A DNA stretch of 64,000 bases, from NCBI RefSeq assembly GCF_000383595.1, contig NZ_KB911581.1, positions 930,001-994,000 on the forward strand. The letters are read 5' to 3'. The first letter of the stretch is position 1, and each line of letters starts with the position of its first letter. Positions 7,803-16,262 of the stretch are shown piece by piece. The DNA is from Streptomyces bottropensis ATCC 25435. Lineage in GTDB: Bacteria > Actinomycetota > Actinomycetes > Streptomycetales > Streptomycetaceae. Both the position numbers and the translations under genes were made by a program. The notes below the pieces were generated by a model. The model was not told where the DNA came from. It saw only the letters and a program-made list of their open reading frames with translations, and made no database searches.

Positions 7803-8813
7803 GTGACCGTCGTCGAGCCGTTTGGGCTGAGCGCGCGGGACCAGGCTCTCGAAGCCGATGTCCAGGCCGGAATGGTGGCCGTCGAGGAGGGTCTGCTGGA
7901 GGCGACCAAGAGCGAGGTCCCGTTCATCCAGGAGGCCGCCCAGCATCTGCTGCGCGCGGGCGGCAAGCGGTTCAGGCCGCTGCTGGTGATGCTCGCGGCG
8001 CAGTTCGGCGACCCCTACGCGCCGGGTGTCGTGCCCTCGGCGGTGGTGGTCGAGCTGACGCATCTCGCCACGCTGTACCACGACGACGTGATGGACGAGG
8101 CCGAGGTGCGCCGGGGCGTGCCGAGCGCCAACGCCCGCTGGGACAACTCCCTGGCCGTGCTGACCGGCGACTTCCTCTTCGCCCGTGCCTCGCACGTCCT
8201 CGCCGACCTCGGTCCCGACGCCGTCCGGATCCAGGCCGAGGCCTTCGAGCGGCTGGTCACCGGGCAGATCCTGGAGACCGCCGGGCCGCGCGACGGACGC
8301 GACCCGATCGACCACTACCTCGACGTGCTGGGCGGTAAGACCGGATCGCTGGTCGCGGTCGCCGGGCGCCTCGGCGCGCTGATGGCGGGCGCCGACGAGA
8401 CCGTGGTCGACGTGCTGACCCAGTACGGGGAGCGGCTCGGGGTCGCCTTCCAGCTCGCCGACGACGTCCTCGACATCGCCTCCGACTCGCACGAGTCCGG
8501 CAAGACGCCCGGCACGGATCTCCGTGAGCATGTGCCGACCATGCCGGTGCTGCGGCTGCGCGAGCGCGCGGGGCGGCTGGGGCTGCCGGACGACATCGCC
8601 CTGTGCGAACTGCTCGACTCCGACCTCACCGACGACGCCCGCCACGCCGAGGCCCTGGCCCGCCTCCGCGTCCACCCCGCACTGGAACAGGCCCGCCGCG
8701 ACACGATCCGCTACGCCGAGGAGGCGCGAGCGGCCCTGGCCCCCCTCCCGGAGTGCGACGCGAAGGCGGCCCTGGTGGAACTGTGCGACGCGGTGGTGCA
8801 CCGGGCCGGGTAG
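7803..8813 (+). CDS. Long-chain polyprenyl diphosphate synthase
   Basis: 336 residues from GTG 7803, chosen because AGGAGAA lies nine bases upstream. It condenses isopentenyl diphosphate units into the prenyl chain used for menaquinone. Signatures: GGKRFRP (53-59), first Asp-rich motif DDVMDE (94-99) and second motif QLADDVLD (about residue 220). The residue five places before the first motif is Ala89, a small side chain, which in this family goes with long products (hepta- to decaprenyl) rather than GGPP. The gene is alone in its transcription unit. Chain length is inference from that residue and overall resemblance to octaprenyl/heptaprenyl synthases. Confidence 0.93.
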   Translation: MTVVEPFGLSARDQALEADVQAGMVAVEEGLLEATKSEVPFIQEAAQHLLRAGGKRFRPLLVMLAAQFGDPYAPGVVPSAVVVELTHLATLYHDDVMDEAEVRRGVPSANARWDNSLAVLTGDFLFARASHVLADLGPDAVRIQAEAFERLVTGQILETAGPRDGRDPIDHYLDVLGGKTGSLVAVAGRLGALMAGADETVVDVLTQYGERLGVAFQLADDVLDIASDSHESGKTPGTDLREHVPTMPVLRLRERAGRLGLPDDIALCELLDSDLTDDARHAEALARLRVHPALEQARRDTIRYAEEARAALAPLPECDAKAALVELCDAVVHRAG

Positions 8814-9725
8814 TCCGGTCGCGGTCGCGGTCGGTTGCAAGGCTGTGGCGGCCGGCTTCCGCCGCCGGGCTTCCGGCTCGCGGCGGTGGGCTTCCGCCGG
8901 GGATCCGGGCCGGCGCCGGTCGCCGCTACGGGTCCGGGTTCCTGGCGCCGGCTACCGCCGTGTCGCGGGTGCGTGCCGGTGGCGGACGCCGAGTCCGTCC
9001 TGGCGCCGGTTGATCGTCGGCGGGGCTCGGATCCGTGCCGGTCGGCCGCAGTCCCTTCCTGGGCTTGAGCCGGTCGGTCGCGGTCGGTCCGTGGGCGCTT
9101 GCCCCGTGGCGGCCACCGGTTCACGGGTTCGTGACGCTCGCCGGCGTGGGACCGTGGGCCGTGCCGGTAGCTGCCACCGACTGGCCCTGCCCGTCGGCCG
9201 GCCCGCCGTCGGCTTCCGAGGTTGAGCCGGTTGGTCACCGTCCGGCCCTGGGCTCGCGCCGGCCAGCCTTCTTCGGGTTCCGGGGGCGGCGGGCGGCCGC
9301 CGTCAGCCGCCGGGACTACCGGTCAGCCGTGGTCGGACCCCCCGGCTCGTCCGTGTCCACGGGCCGGCCCGCTGTTCCGTGCCCCCGCGTGTCTGCCGGG
9401 AGGGAGGTCGCGCCCGGATCCCGTCTCGCGCCCGCGGCACGGCGGCTGCCGGACGCCGGGCCCGCGCGGTCGGGTGGCGTCGGCGAACACCGGCGGGGTA
9501 CTCCGGACTCGTACCGACGGCCGAGGCTCCCCCCGGACGACCCCTACGGGTTGGGTGGATGCTCCGCCTCGTCGTGTCATCCCGTAGCAGTACGCCGAGT
9601 TGAGCCCGGAGTCTGACGCTTCTCTCCGGCCGATTTGGTCAGATGGGTATCACCACTCCTCACCGATTCGGGTGAGAATGGCGGCTCCGAGAGACGCCGC
9701 CGCCGACGACGGAGGTAAGGCACAC
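8814..9725. other. 900-base spacer of low-complexity GC-rich sequence
   Basis: No credible gene. Reading frames here give arginine/proline/glycine-rich products without domains. Imperfectly repeated words are visible, for example TTGAGCCGGTCGGTCGCGGT near 9065 and TTGAGCCGGTTGGTCACCGT near 9222, and GCCGGCTTCCGCCG-type words near 8850-8905. It may be decayed sequence. The last 100 bases must contain the promoter for the LolA-like gene, with GGAGG just before its start. Confidence 0.5.
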
Positions 9726-11087
9726 ATGGCACCGTACGAAACCGACGACAGCGCCAGGTCCGGCGACGCCGCCGCGCTCGCGGCCGAAGCCGAGGAGATG
9801 CGCTCGGCACGGCGACGCAAGGCCGCGCGGTACGTCGTCCCGGTCACCGTGCTGGGCGTCGCCGCCGCGACCATCGGGCTCGTCCCGGCCTTCGCCGGCT
9901 CCGGTGACCCCGATCTGCCGAAGATCAGCGCGCAGGAACTCATCGAGAAGATCGCCGCCTCGGACGTGGAGCAGGTGTCCGGCACGGTGAAGATCACCAC
10001 GGACCTCGGGCTCCCCGACCTGGCCGGCCTCGCGGACGGCCTCGTCTCGCAGGCAGCGCCCTCCGGCGCGGACGGCGGATCCACCGCCGACCCCTCCGCC
10101 AAGCTCCTCGAACTCGCCACCGGTACCCACACGTTGCGGGTCGCCACCGACGGACCCGACAAGCAGAAGCTCTCGCTGCTGGACGACGCCGCCGAGTACA
10201 GCGTCATCCACAACGGCGACGACCTGTGGGCGTACGACAGCGCCTCGAACGAGGTGTACCACGCGACCGGCGCCGACGAGGGCAAGGACCAGCGGGTGCC
10301 CAAGGACGCTCCCGACGAGTTCGAGGACGCGCCCGCCACCCCGCAGAAGCTCGCCGAGGAGGCCCTGAAGGCCGTCGACGACACCACGTCCGTGACCGTC
10401 GACGGGACCGCGCGGGTCGCCGGGCGGGACGCGTACAAACTGGTGATCGAGCCGAAGCAGTCCGGTTCGACGGTCGGGGCGATCTCGATCGCCGTCGACG
10501 CGAAGACGGGGCTGCCGCTGAAGTTCACGCTCACCCCGGCGAGCGGCGGCTCGGCCGTCGTGGACGCGGGCTTCACGAAGGTCGACTTCGGTAAGCCGAG
10601 CGCCTCGACGTTCGACTTCACCCCGCCGAAGGGCGCGAAGGTCACCGAGGCGGACGAGACCGACGGGGCCGGGAAGCCGGGCGGCCACGAGTCCGGGTTC
10701 GGCGACTCCGTGTTCGGCGAGCCCGGCAAGGGCGGGGAGTTCAAGGACGGGAAGAACACCGAGCACCGCAAGGAGAGCAAGGGCCCCAAGGGCACCAAGG
10801 ACTCCGGGCTCGACGGGCCGAAGACCATCGGCAAGGGCTGGAGCACCATCGCCGTGTTCGACGACGGCGCCGAGGGCGGCGGCATGCCCACCGGCGGCGA
10901 CTCCTCCGGCGACGCCCGGGTCGACGGCTTCCTGAACTCCCTCGGCGACCCGGTCAAGGGCGAGTTCGGCTCGGGTACGGTCTTCAAGACCCGGCTGATC
11001 AACGTCCTGTTCACCGAGGACGGCAAGGTGTACGCGGGTGCCGTCACCAAGGACGCGCTGGTGAAGGCGGCCGACGCGGCGAAGTAG
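9726..11087 (+). CDS. LolA/LppX-like membrane-anchored protein
   Basis: 453 residues from ATG 9726 (GGAGG upstream). A cytoplasmic N-terminus with a charged RSARRRKAARY patch precedes one membrane segment at about residues 37-57. Outside the membrane follows a LolA/LppX-like half-barrel domain (about 65-310; GDDLWAYDSASNEVYHA, then VAGRDAYKLVIEPK, typical of DUF2092/LolA-type proteins). A charged Gly/Lys-rich linker (about 320-370) leads to a small C-terminal domain ending in KTRLINVLFTEDGKVYAGAV. No lipobox is seen. The ABC-2 exporter genes directly downstream suggest a lipid or lipophilic compound carrier role, which is inferred from context. Confidence 0.8.
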   Translation: MAPYETDDSARSGDAAALAAEAEEMRSARRRKAARYVVPVTVLGVAAATIGLVPAFAGSGDPDLPKISAQELIEKIAASDVEQVSGTVKITTDLGLPDLAGLADGLVSQAAPSGADGGSTADPSAKLLELATGTHTLRVATDGPDKQKLSLLDDAAEYSVIHNGDDLWAYDSASNEVYHATGADEGKDQRVPKDAPDEFEDAPATPQKLAEEALKAVDDTTSVTVDGTARVAGRDAYKLVIEPKQSGSTVGAISIAVDAKTGLPLKFTLTPASGGSAVVDAGFTKVDFGKPSASTFDFTPPKGAKVTEADETDGAGKPGGHESGFGDSVFGEPGKGGEFKDGKNTEHRKESKGPKGTKDSGLDGPKTIGKGWSTIAVFDDGAEGGGMPTGGDSSGDARVDGFLNSLGDPVKGEFGSGTVFKTRLINVLFTEDGKVYAGAVTKDALVKAADAAK

Positions 11088-11093
11088 CGACGC

Positions 11094-11141
11094 CGGCCGG
11101 TGGGGCGGGGCGGCGAGACCGTCGACCCGCCCCACCGGCCG
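11094..11141 (+). terminator. Strong hairpin between LolA-like gene and ABC genes
   Basis: A perfect 15-bp inverted repeat (arms 11094-11108 and 11127-11141) starts seven bases after the stop codon and ends 15 bases before the ABC start. It could end or attenuate transcription, making the exporter less expressed than the LolA-like gene. No U-tract follows. Confidence 0.6.
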
Positions 11142-11156
11142 TACCCGAGGGGAGCC

Positions 11157-12134
11157 ATGACCGACGCAGCCATCCACACCCAGGGGCTGACCAAGACCTT
11201 CCGCGGCGGCCAGGTGGCCGTGGACCACCTGGAGCTGACGGTGCCCAGCGGCAGCGTCTTCGGCTTCCTCGGCCCGAACGGCTCGGGCAAGACCACCACC
11301 ATCCGCATGCTGATGGGCCTGATCGAGCCCACCTCGGGCACCGCCCGGGTCCTCGGCCTGCCCATGCCCCGCTCCACCCGGACGGTGCTCCCGCACGTGG
11401 GCGCGCTCATCGAGGGACCCGCCCTCTACGGCTTCCTCTCCGGCCGCGACAACCTGCTGCGCTACGACTCCGCCGACCCGACCGCCGACCCGCGCACCCG
11501 GCGTGCCCGGGTCGAGGCCGCGCTCGACCGGGTGGGGCTCGCGGCCGCCGCCGGCAAGAAGGCCAAGGCGTACTCGCTGGGCATGAAGCAGCGGCTGGGC
11601 CTCGCGGCGGCACTGCTCCAACCGCGCCGCCTGCTCGTCCTGGACGAGCCGACGAACGGGCTCGACCCGCAGGGTATGCGCGAAATCCGTTCGCTGGTGC
11701 GGGAGTTGGCGTCCGACGGCACCACCGTCTTCCTCTCCTCGCATCTGCTCGACGAGATCGAGCAGGTGTGCACCCATGCCGCCGTCATGACCCGCGGCAG
11801 GCTCGTCGTCCAGGGACCGGTGACCGAACTGGCCGCCGGCGCGCGCGGCCGTCTGGTCGTCATCACCCCCGACACGGCGGACGCGGTCAGGGTGCTCAAG
11901 GAACAGGGCATCGGGGACGTGGTCGTGACGGAGGAGGACGGTGCCGCCGCGCACCGGGCCGACGAGGGAGGCAGGGTGACGGCGGAACCGCCCACCCCCG
12001 ACCGGGATCTCGCCGAACTGAACGCCGCACTGGTCACCGCGGGCGTCCGCGTCCGCGGCTTCGCCCTCGAACGCGCCTCGCTGGAGGACGCGTTCGTGGC
12101 GCTCACGGGGGAGGGCTTCGATGTCGCGGGTTGA
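11157..12134 (+). CDS. ABC transporter ATP-binding protein (ABC-2 exporter)
   Basis: 325 residues from ATG 11157, preceded by AGGGGAG. Walker A is GPNGSGKTT (39-47), the signature is YSLGMKQRLGLA, Walker B is LLVLDEPTNGLDP, and the switch His is in FLSSHLLDEI. A C-terminal region of about 95 residues (from the GRLVVQG strand onward) matches the DrrA/CcmA-type export ATPases. It powers the permease encoded next, whose start codon lies 14 bases inside this gene. The substrate is unknown; exporters of this type move drugs, lipids or natural products. Confidence 0.94.
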   Translation: MTDAAIHTQGLTKTFRGGQVAVDHLELTVPSGSVFGFLGPNGSGKTTTIRMLMGLIEPTSGTARVLGLPMPRSTRTVLPHVGALIEGPALYGFLSGRDNLLRYDSADPTADPRTRRARVEAALDRVGLAAAAGKKAKAYSLGMKQRLGLAAALLQPRRLLVLDEPTNGLDPQGMREIRSLVRELASDGTTVFLSSHLLDEIEQVCTHAAVMTRGRLVVQGPVTELAAGARGRLVVITPDTADAVRVLKEQGIGDVVVTEEDGAAAHRADEGGRVTAEPPTPDRDLAELNAALVTAGVRVRGFALERASLEDAFVALTGEGFDVAG

Positions 12135-13047
12135 GACGCCGGAGCCGGCTTCGCCGGCTGCCGCTGCCGCTACGACTCCGGCCGCCGCAGCCCGTGAGCC
12201 CAGCCTCCTGTGGACCTTCGGGCTGTTCCGCAGCGAGCTGGTCACCACCTTCCGGCGATGGCGGACGATCGCGCTGCTGGGTGTGCTCGCGGCGGTCCCG
12301 ATCCTGGTCGGCATCGCGGTGCGGATCGAGACGGGTGACGGGTCGTCGGCGGGAGGCGGCCCGGACGGCGGTGGCGGGCCCGCGTTCATCGCGCAGATCA
12401 CCAACAACGGGCTGTTCCTGGTGTTCACGGCGCTGGCCGCGACGCTCCCCTTCTTCCTGCCGATGGCCGTCGGCGTGATCGCCGGGGACGCGATCGCGGG
12501 CGAGGCGAACGCGGGCACCCTGCGCTATCTGTTGGTCTCACCGGCGGGCCGGACCCGGCTGCTGCTCACCAAGTACGCGACGACCATGACGTTCTGCCTG
12601 GTCGCGACCCTTGTCGTGGCGGCCTCCGCGCTGGCGGTCGGGGCGTTGCTGTTCCCGCTGGGGGACCTGACGACGATCTCCGGCACCCGGATCGGCTTCG
12701 CCGAGGGACTGCTGCGGGCACTGCTGATCGCGCTGGCCGTGGCCGCCTCCCTGATCGGGGTCGCGGCCCTCGGCCTGTTCATCTCCACCCTCACCAACAG
12801 TGGCATCGCCGCGATGGCCACCACGGTCGGGCTGCTCATCACCGTCCAGATCCTCGACCAGATCCCCCAGCTCGACGCCCTTCACCCCTACTTCTTCTCC
12901 CACTACTGGCTCTCCTTCGCCGACCTCATGCGCGAGCCGGTCTACTGGGACGACCTCCAGCGCAACCTCGGCCTCCAGGCCGTGTACGCGGCCGTGTTCG
13001 GGTCGGCGGCGTGGGCGAGGTTCACGGCGAAGGACATCACGGCGTAG
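12121..13047 (+). CDS. ABC-2 type permease
   Basis: 308 residues. The N-terminus is an Ala/Pro-rich leader, then FGLFRSELVTTFRRWRT, typical of the cytoplasmic elbow of ABC-2 permeases. Six hydrophobic segments follow, including an external loop rich in Gly (SSAGGGPDGGGG) between the first two and the GEANAGTLRYLLVSP motif after the second. It overlaps the ATPase gene by 14 bases, so the two are coupled and should form one exporter. Substrate not deducible. Confidence 0.9.
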   Translation: MSRVETPEPASPAAAAATTPAAAAREPSLLWTFGLFRSELVTTFRRWRTIALLGVLAAVPILVGIAVRIETGDGSSAGGGPDGGGGPAFIAQITNNGLFLVFTALAATLPFFLPMAVGVIAGDAIAGEANAGTLRYLLVSPAGRTRLLLTKYATTMTFCLVATLVVAASALAVGALLFPLGDLTTISGTRIGFAEGLLRALLIALAVAASLIGVAALGLFISTLTNSGIAAMATTVGLLITVQILDQIPQLDALHPYFFSHYWLSFADLMREPVYWDDLQRNLGLQAVYAAVFGSAAWARFTAKDITA

Positions 13048-13054
13048 GCGCCGA

Positions 13055-13177
13055 TCACGCGGCTCCGGCCTCGGCGTCGTAGGGGAAGCGGGCGCGGGGC
13101 GCTTCGCAGGGCTCGGTGAAGAAGAGCGCGGTGACGCCCCGGAGGGCGCGGCCGGCCATCGTCGCCCTGAAGTCCAC
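13055..13177 (-). CDS. Possible 40-residue small protein
   Basis: A short frame beginning GTG 13177 and ending TGA 13055, translating to VDFRATMAGRALRG, then VTALFFTEPCEAPRARF and PYDAEAGAA. 38 of 40 codons end in G or C, as in real Streptomyces genes. It sits 51 bases after the amidase stop, on the same strand, in the gap before the convergent ABC-2 permease. The upstream region has no clear ribosome-binding site. No family is recognised. A single Cys24 is present. An internal ATG start would leave 34 residues. It may be chance in GC-rich DNA; taken as tentative. Confidence 0.35.
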   Translation of the reverse strand: MDFRATMAGRALRGVTALFFTEPCEAPRARFPYDAEAGAA

Positions 13178-13227
13178 CCCGGGGGTGCTCAGCCGGCCCG
13201 GTCGGGTCGGGGGGCTTCCGCGCCGGG

Positions 13228-14454
13228 CTACGTCCGCACGGCTTCGGCGGCCTCCGCCACCCGCAGCAGCAGCTCCTCCTCACCGTGCCGCGCCACCAGT
13301 TGGAGACCGACCGGGCACCCGTCCGAGCCGAACCCGGCCGGAATGCTTGTCGCGGGGTGCCCACTGAGGTTGAACGCCCAGGTCAGGGCCGTGGAGTAAC
13401 GGTCACCGGGGCCCTCGTGACCGTGGGCCGCGTTGGGTGTGACGGGGGTCAGGATCAGGTCGACCTCGCCGAAGACCGCGGCGAGCCGCCGGTCGTTCTC
13501 GGCGCGGAGGTCCCGGGCGGCTCGGAACGCGGCGGGGTCGGGTGACGCGGCGCGGAGGGCGAGCCAGGCGGGGGCGGGGTCTTCCAGGTGTGGCGGGTGC
13601 GGCTCGCGCGGGGGGTCCTGCCCTACGGAGGGTGCGGACCCGGCGAGCCGTACGAGACCGGCCTCCGCGAGGCGGTGCGCGGCGCTGTGGGCGATCGCGG
13701 CGGGCTCGGGGTCGGTGTCGGCGAAGCCGAGGTCGGCCGACCAGACGGCGAGGGGAGGAGGCGGGACACGGTCGGGAGCCCGGCCCGCCCCGCCCGAGCG
13801 CGTCACGTCGGGCTCCCCCTCCCCGCCGGCGCCTCCCGCTCCGCTCACACACCGCCAGTACGCCGCCGCGTCCGACGCGTACCGGGTGAGGACACCGGCA
13901 GCCGCCAGGCCCGTACGGTCGGCGGAGGGCAGACGGCCGTTCGTGGTCTTCAGGCCGACGACGCCGCACCAGGCGGCCGGGATGCGCACGGACCCGGCGC
14001 CGTCCGTGCCGGTGGCCATCGGTACCAGACCGGCGGCCACCGCCGCCGCGGACCCGGCGGAGGAGCCGCCCGGTGTCCGGTCCGCCCGCCAGGGGTTGAC
14101 GGTCCGGCCACCCGCCCCGAGACCCCAGGTCTGCCAGGGGGTGCCGGGGCCGGGCACGGAGGTCGCCCCCACGGGCACGCAGCCGGCCGCGACCAGCGCC
14201 CGCGCCGCCGCCGTACGCGAGCCGGCCCGCCCCTTCACCCCGACCGGCACCCCGGCCAACGGCAGCCACTCACCGCGGGCGACCCGCGCGTCCACCTCCA
14301 GCGCCGACCGCAGCGCGCCCTCGTCCCACACCTCGGCGAACGCGCACAACGTGGGCTCGGCCTGCTGGATGCGCGCGAGCGTGGCCGTGACGACGTCGAC
14401 GGCCGTCATGCTTCCCGCTCGGACGGCAGCGGCGATCTGCTCGGCCCGCCACAA
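13228..14454 (-). CDS. Amidase-signature family hydrolase
   Basis: 408 residues if translated from TTG 14454. The Ser-Ser-Lys triad is recognisable: Lys in GVPVGVKGR, the cis-Ser in [14 protein letters not shown] and the nucleophile region [19 protein letters not shown]. The C-terminal segment ([10 protein letters not shown], then [15 protein letters not shown]) also matches the family. The start is uncertain: an in-frame ATG at 14409 would remove the first helix ([11 protein letters not shown]) that family members keep, so TTG is preferred although no ribosome-binding site is clear. Natural substrate unknown; it is shorter than GatA and not part of a transamidation complex. Confidence 0.88.
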   Translation of the reverse strand: MWRAEQIAAAVRAGSMTAVDVVTATLARIQQAEPTLCAFAEVWDEGALRSALEVDARVARGEWLPLAGVPVGVKGRAGSRTAAARALVAAGCVPVGATSVPGPGTPWQTWGLGAGGRTVNPWRADRTPGGSSAGSAAAVAAGLVPMATGTDGAGSVRIPAAWCGVVGLKTTNGRLPSADRTGLAAAGVLTRYASDAAAYWRCVSGAGGAGGEGEPDVTRSGGAGRAPDRVPPPPLAVWSADLGFADTDPEPAAIAHSAAHRLAEAGLVRLAGSAPSVGQDPPREPHPPHLEDPAPAWLALRAASPDPAAFRAARDLRAENDRRLAAVFGEVDLILTPVTPNAAHGHEGPGDRYSTALTWAFNLSGHPATSIPAGFGSDGCPVGLQLVARHGEEELLLRVAEAAEAVRT

Positions 14455-14489
14455 CGGTGCGCGTGGCTCGCGCGGTGCGCGCCCGCTGA

Positions 14490-15860
14490 TCAGCGCTCCT
14501 GCCGAACGGAGATCAGCAGGCCGCTGCCGTTCTGCCGCAGGGTGAACAGTGCGGCCTTCTTCACCATCGCCGCCGGGAGGTAGGTACCGTCGGTCAGAAC
14601 CTTGGGCTTGCCGTCACTCACCTTCAGTTCGATCACAGGCTTGGCGCCACTCTCGACATCGGTCTCGCCATAGGCCACGCCGCCGTCGGTGAGGGCTCGG
14701 ACGCCGATGGTCCGCCGGTTGTCGTCGCCCTTGAGACAGAGCCCGCTGCCCGACTTGACGTCGAGGACGACGGAATCGAGAGCGAGATAGCGGCCGTTGG
14801 GGGAGGTCACGGGGTTGGTGGCGCCCTCCGTACCCCCTTCACCGCATGTCGTACTGGCCAGGAGACGACCGGTGTCCAGGTCGTGCGCGGACCAGACGGT
14901 GGCATCCAGGTCGTCGGCGCCCTTCCAGCGGGCGAGGAACACACCGTCGCCGACAGCGGCGATGTCCCCGCTCACGTACCCGCCGCCGTAGGTCTTCCTT
15001 CCCGAGTCGGCGTCCTTGGGGGCGACGTCCTGAGAGGACCATCCGTTCACGAGGCCGAAGCCGCCCAACTGGTGCACCGCCACCGGAGCGTCCGGCGTGA
15101 CACCCACGACCTCGCTTCCCGTGCAGACGGAATGACATTTGGGGATCTGCACGTCCACGGGGTCGTACTCCGTGAGCTCGCCTGTCGCGCCGTCGATGGA
15201 AGCGCTGAGCCTGTCGGAGTACTCCTCCCAGGTGACGACCAGTTCGGCCCCGCCGTCATAGACCTTGAGTGTGTCCGCCCTGGCGGTGACGGGTACGGCG
15301 ACGCGGTGCAGCGGGGCCACGGAGGTGCCTGAGGCGTCCATCGCGTACAGGTCGACCTGTACGACCTCCTGGCTCTTGGTGAGGGCGTCTCCGTCCTGCC
15401 GGCCGTGGGCCCAGGCCGCGACAAAGGTGCGGCCACCCTGCCGGACCACGGTGACCTGCGGGATCTCGCGGTGGTCTTCGCCGTACCCGTAGGACGGTCG
15501 GTCGTTGATCACGGTCGGCACCTGGTAGGGGGCGCCTCTCCACCGCACCTCGCCCGTGGCGATGTCGCGTGCCTCGACCGTGTATCCGTCACTGGACCGG
15601 GTTATGTAGGCGACCGTCTTCCCGTCCGTCGTCACCGGCATAGCGGACTCGGTGCTCTCCGGAACCCAGTCCAGTTCCTGGTCCCAGCCCTTGGCGCCGT
15701 CGTAGGCGGGAGGCACGGTGAGTTCGGCCAGGGAAGGAGCCTTGGTGCCGGTGCCCTTGCTGCCCTTGCCCGTGCCGGGACCGCCGTCGCCGTCCGAGCT
15801 GCATCCGGCGAGCAGTACTCCGGCCAGGGTGACGGCCGCGGCTGCCTTCGTCCTGTACAT
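14490..15860 (-). CDS. Secreted beta-propeller-like lipoprotein
   Basis: 456 residues. The signal peptide ends in a lipobox, VLLAGC (Cys20), followed by a Gly/Ser/Lys linker. The rest has repeated strands of PQQ/WD-like propellers ([41 protein letters not shown]), so it should be an extracytoplasmic propeller, probably a binding rather than catalytic module. Four cysteines (in [10 protein letters not shown] and GLC) may form disulfides. It starts only 15 bases after the DUF4913 gene with AAGGAAC before its ATG, so it is very likely the last gene of the secretion-cluster operon and could be a surface component or accessory of that machine. Confidence 0.8.
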   Translation of the reverse strand: MYRTKAAAAVTLAGVLLAGCSSDGDGGPGTGKGSKGTGTKAPSLAELTVPPAYDGAKGWDQELDWVPESTESAMPVTTDGKTVAYITRSSDGYTVEARDIATGEVRWRGAPYQVPTVINDRPSYGYGEDHREIPQVTVVRQGGRTFVAAWAHGRQDGDALTKSQEVVQVDLYAMDASGTSVAPLHRVAVPVTARADTLKVYDGGAELVVTWEEYSDRLSASIDGATGELTEYDPVDVQIPKCHSVCTGSEVVGVTPDAPVAVHQLGGFGLVNGWSSQDVAPKDADSGRKTYGGGYVSGDIAAVGDGVFLARWKGADDLDATVWSAHDLDTGRLLASTTCGEGGTEGATNPVTSPNGRYLALDSVVLDVKSGSGLCLKGDDNRRTIGVRALTDGGVAYGETDVESGAKPVIELKVSDGKPKVLTDGTYLPAAMVKKAALFTLRQNGSGLLISVRQER

Positions 15861-15875
15861 CTCTGTTCCTTCTCG

Positions 15876-16262
15876 TCAGCCGTCGTACGCATCGACCGTC
15901 GGCGCCGCCTTCGCCCGGTGACTGCCCTGTTTGCAGCCTGCGAACGGCCCGACGGGGGAGCGGAGTTCGGCGAGCACGGGGCCGAGGTGATCACGATGCC
16001 ACACGGCGGGGCCCGAGGCACCGGCCGCCGGGTCGGTGCACTCCTGCCAGGCCAGCCAGAGGGCGTGCAGGCGGGCGATCGCCTCCAGATGCTCCCACCA
16101 GCGGGGGCACCACGGCTGCTGCGAGCTGACCTCGCGGCCGTACACGGGCAGCAGGAGATCCGAGACCCACAGGGCCAGGCCGCGCATCTCCTCGGCGTAG
16201 TCCTCGCCGTCCAGGTAGAGGATGAAGGGTGGCGCTCCGGCCTGTTCCTGGACTGTGGTCAT
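15876..16262 (-). CDS. DUF4913-type protein
   Basis: 128 residues from ATG 16262, which overlaps the stop of the coupling-ATPase gene (ATGA). The core has LWVSDLLLPVYGRE, WCPRWWEHLEAIARLHALWLAW and SGPAVWHRDHLGPVL, the tryptophan-rich pattern of DUF4913. This family is found mainly in actinobacterial plasmids and integrative elements next to transfer genes. No membrane segment or signal is visible, so it is likely cytoplasmic. A C-terminal CKQGSH tail is basic. Function is unknown; position in the operon suggests a partner of the coupling protein. Confidence 0.82.
   Translation of the reverse strand: MTTVQEQAGAPPFILYLDGEDYAEEMRGLALWVSDLLLPVYGREVSSQQPWCPRWWEHLEAIARLHALWLAWQECTDPAAGASGPAVWHRDHLGPVLAELRSPVGPFAGCKQGSHRAKAAPTVDAYDG

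Noticed and set aside
9035..9616. Open frame of 193 residues in the spacer
   Set aside because: Rich in Arg, Pro, Gly and Trp with no domain, no ribosome-binding site and overlapping open frames of similar quality.
9660..12518. 952-residue open frame on the minus strand
   Set aside because: Antisense of the LolA-like and ABC genes, which have clear domains; no domain in this frame.
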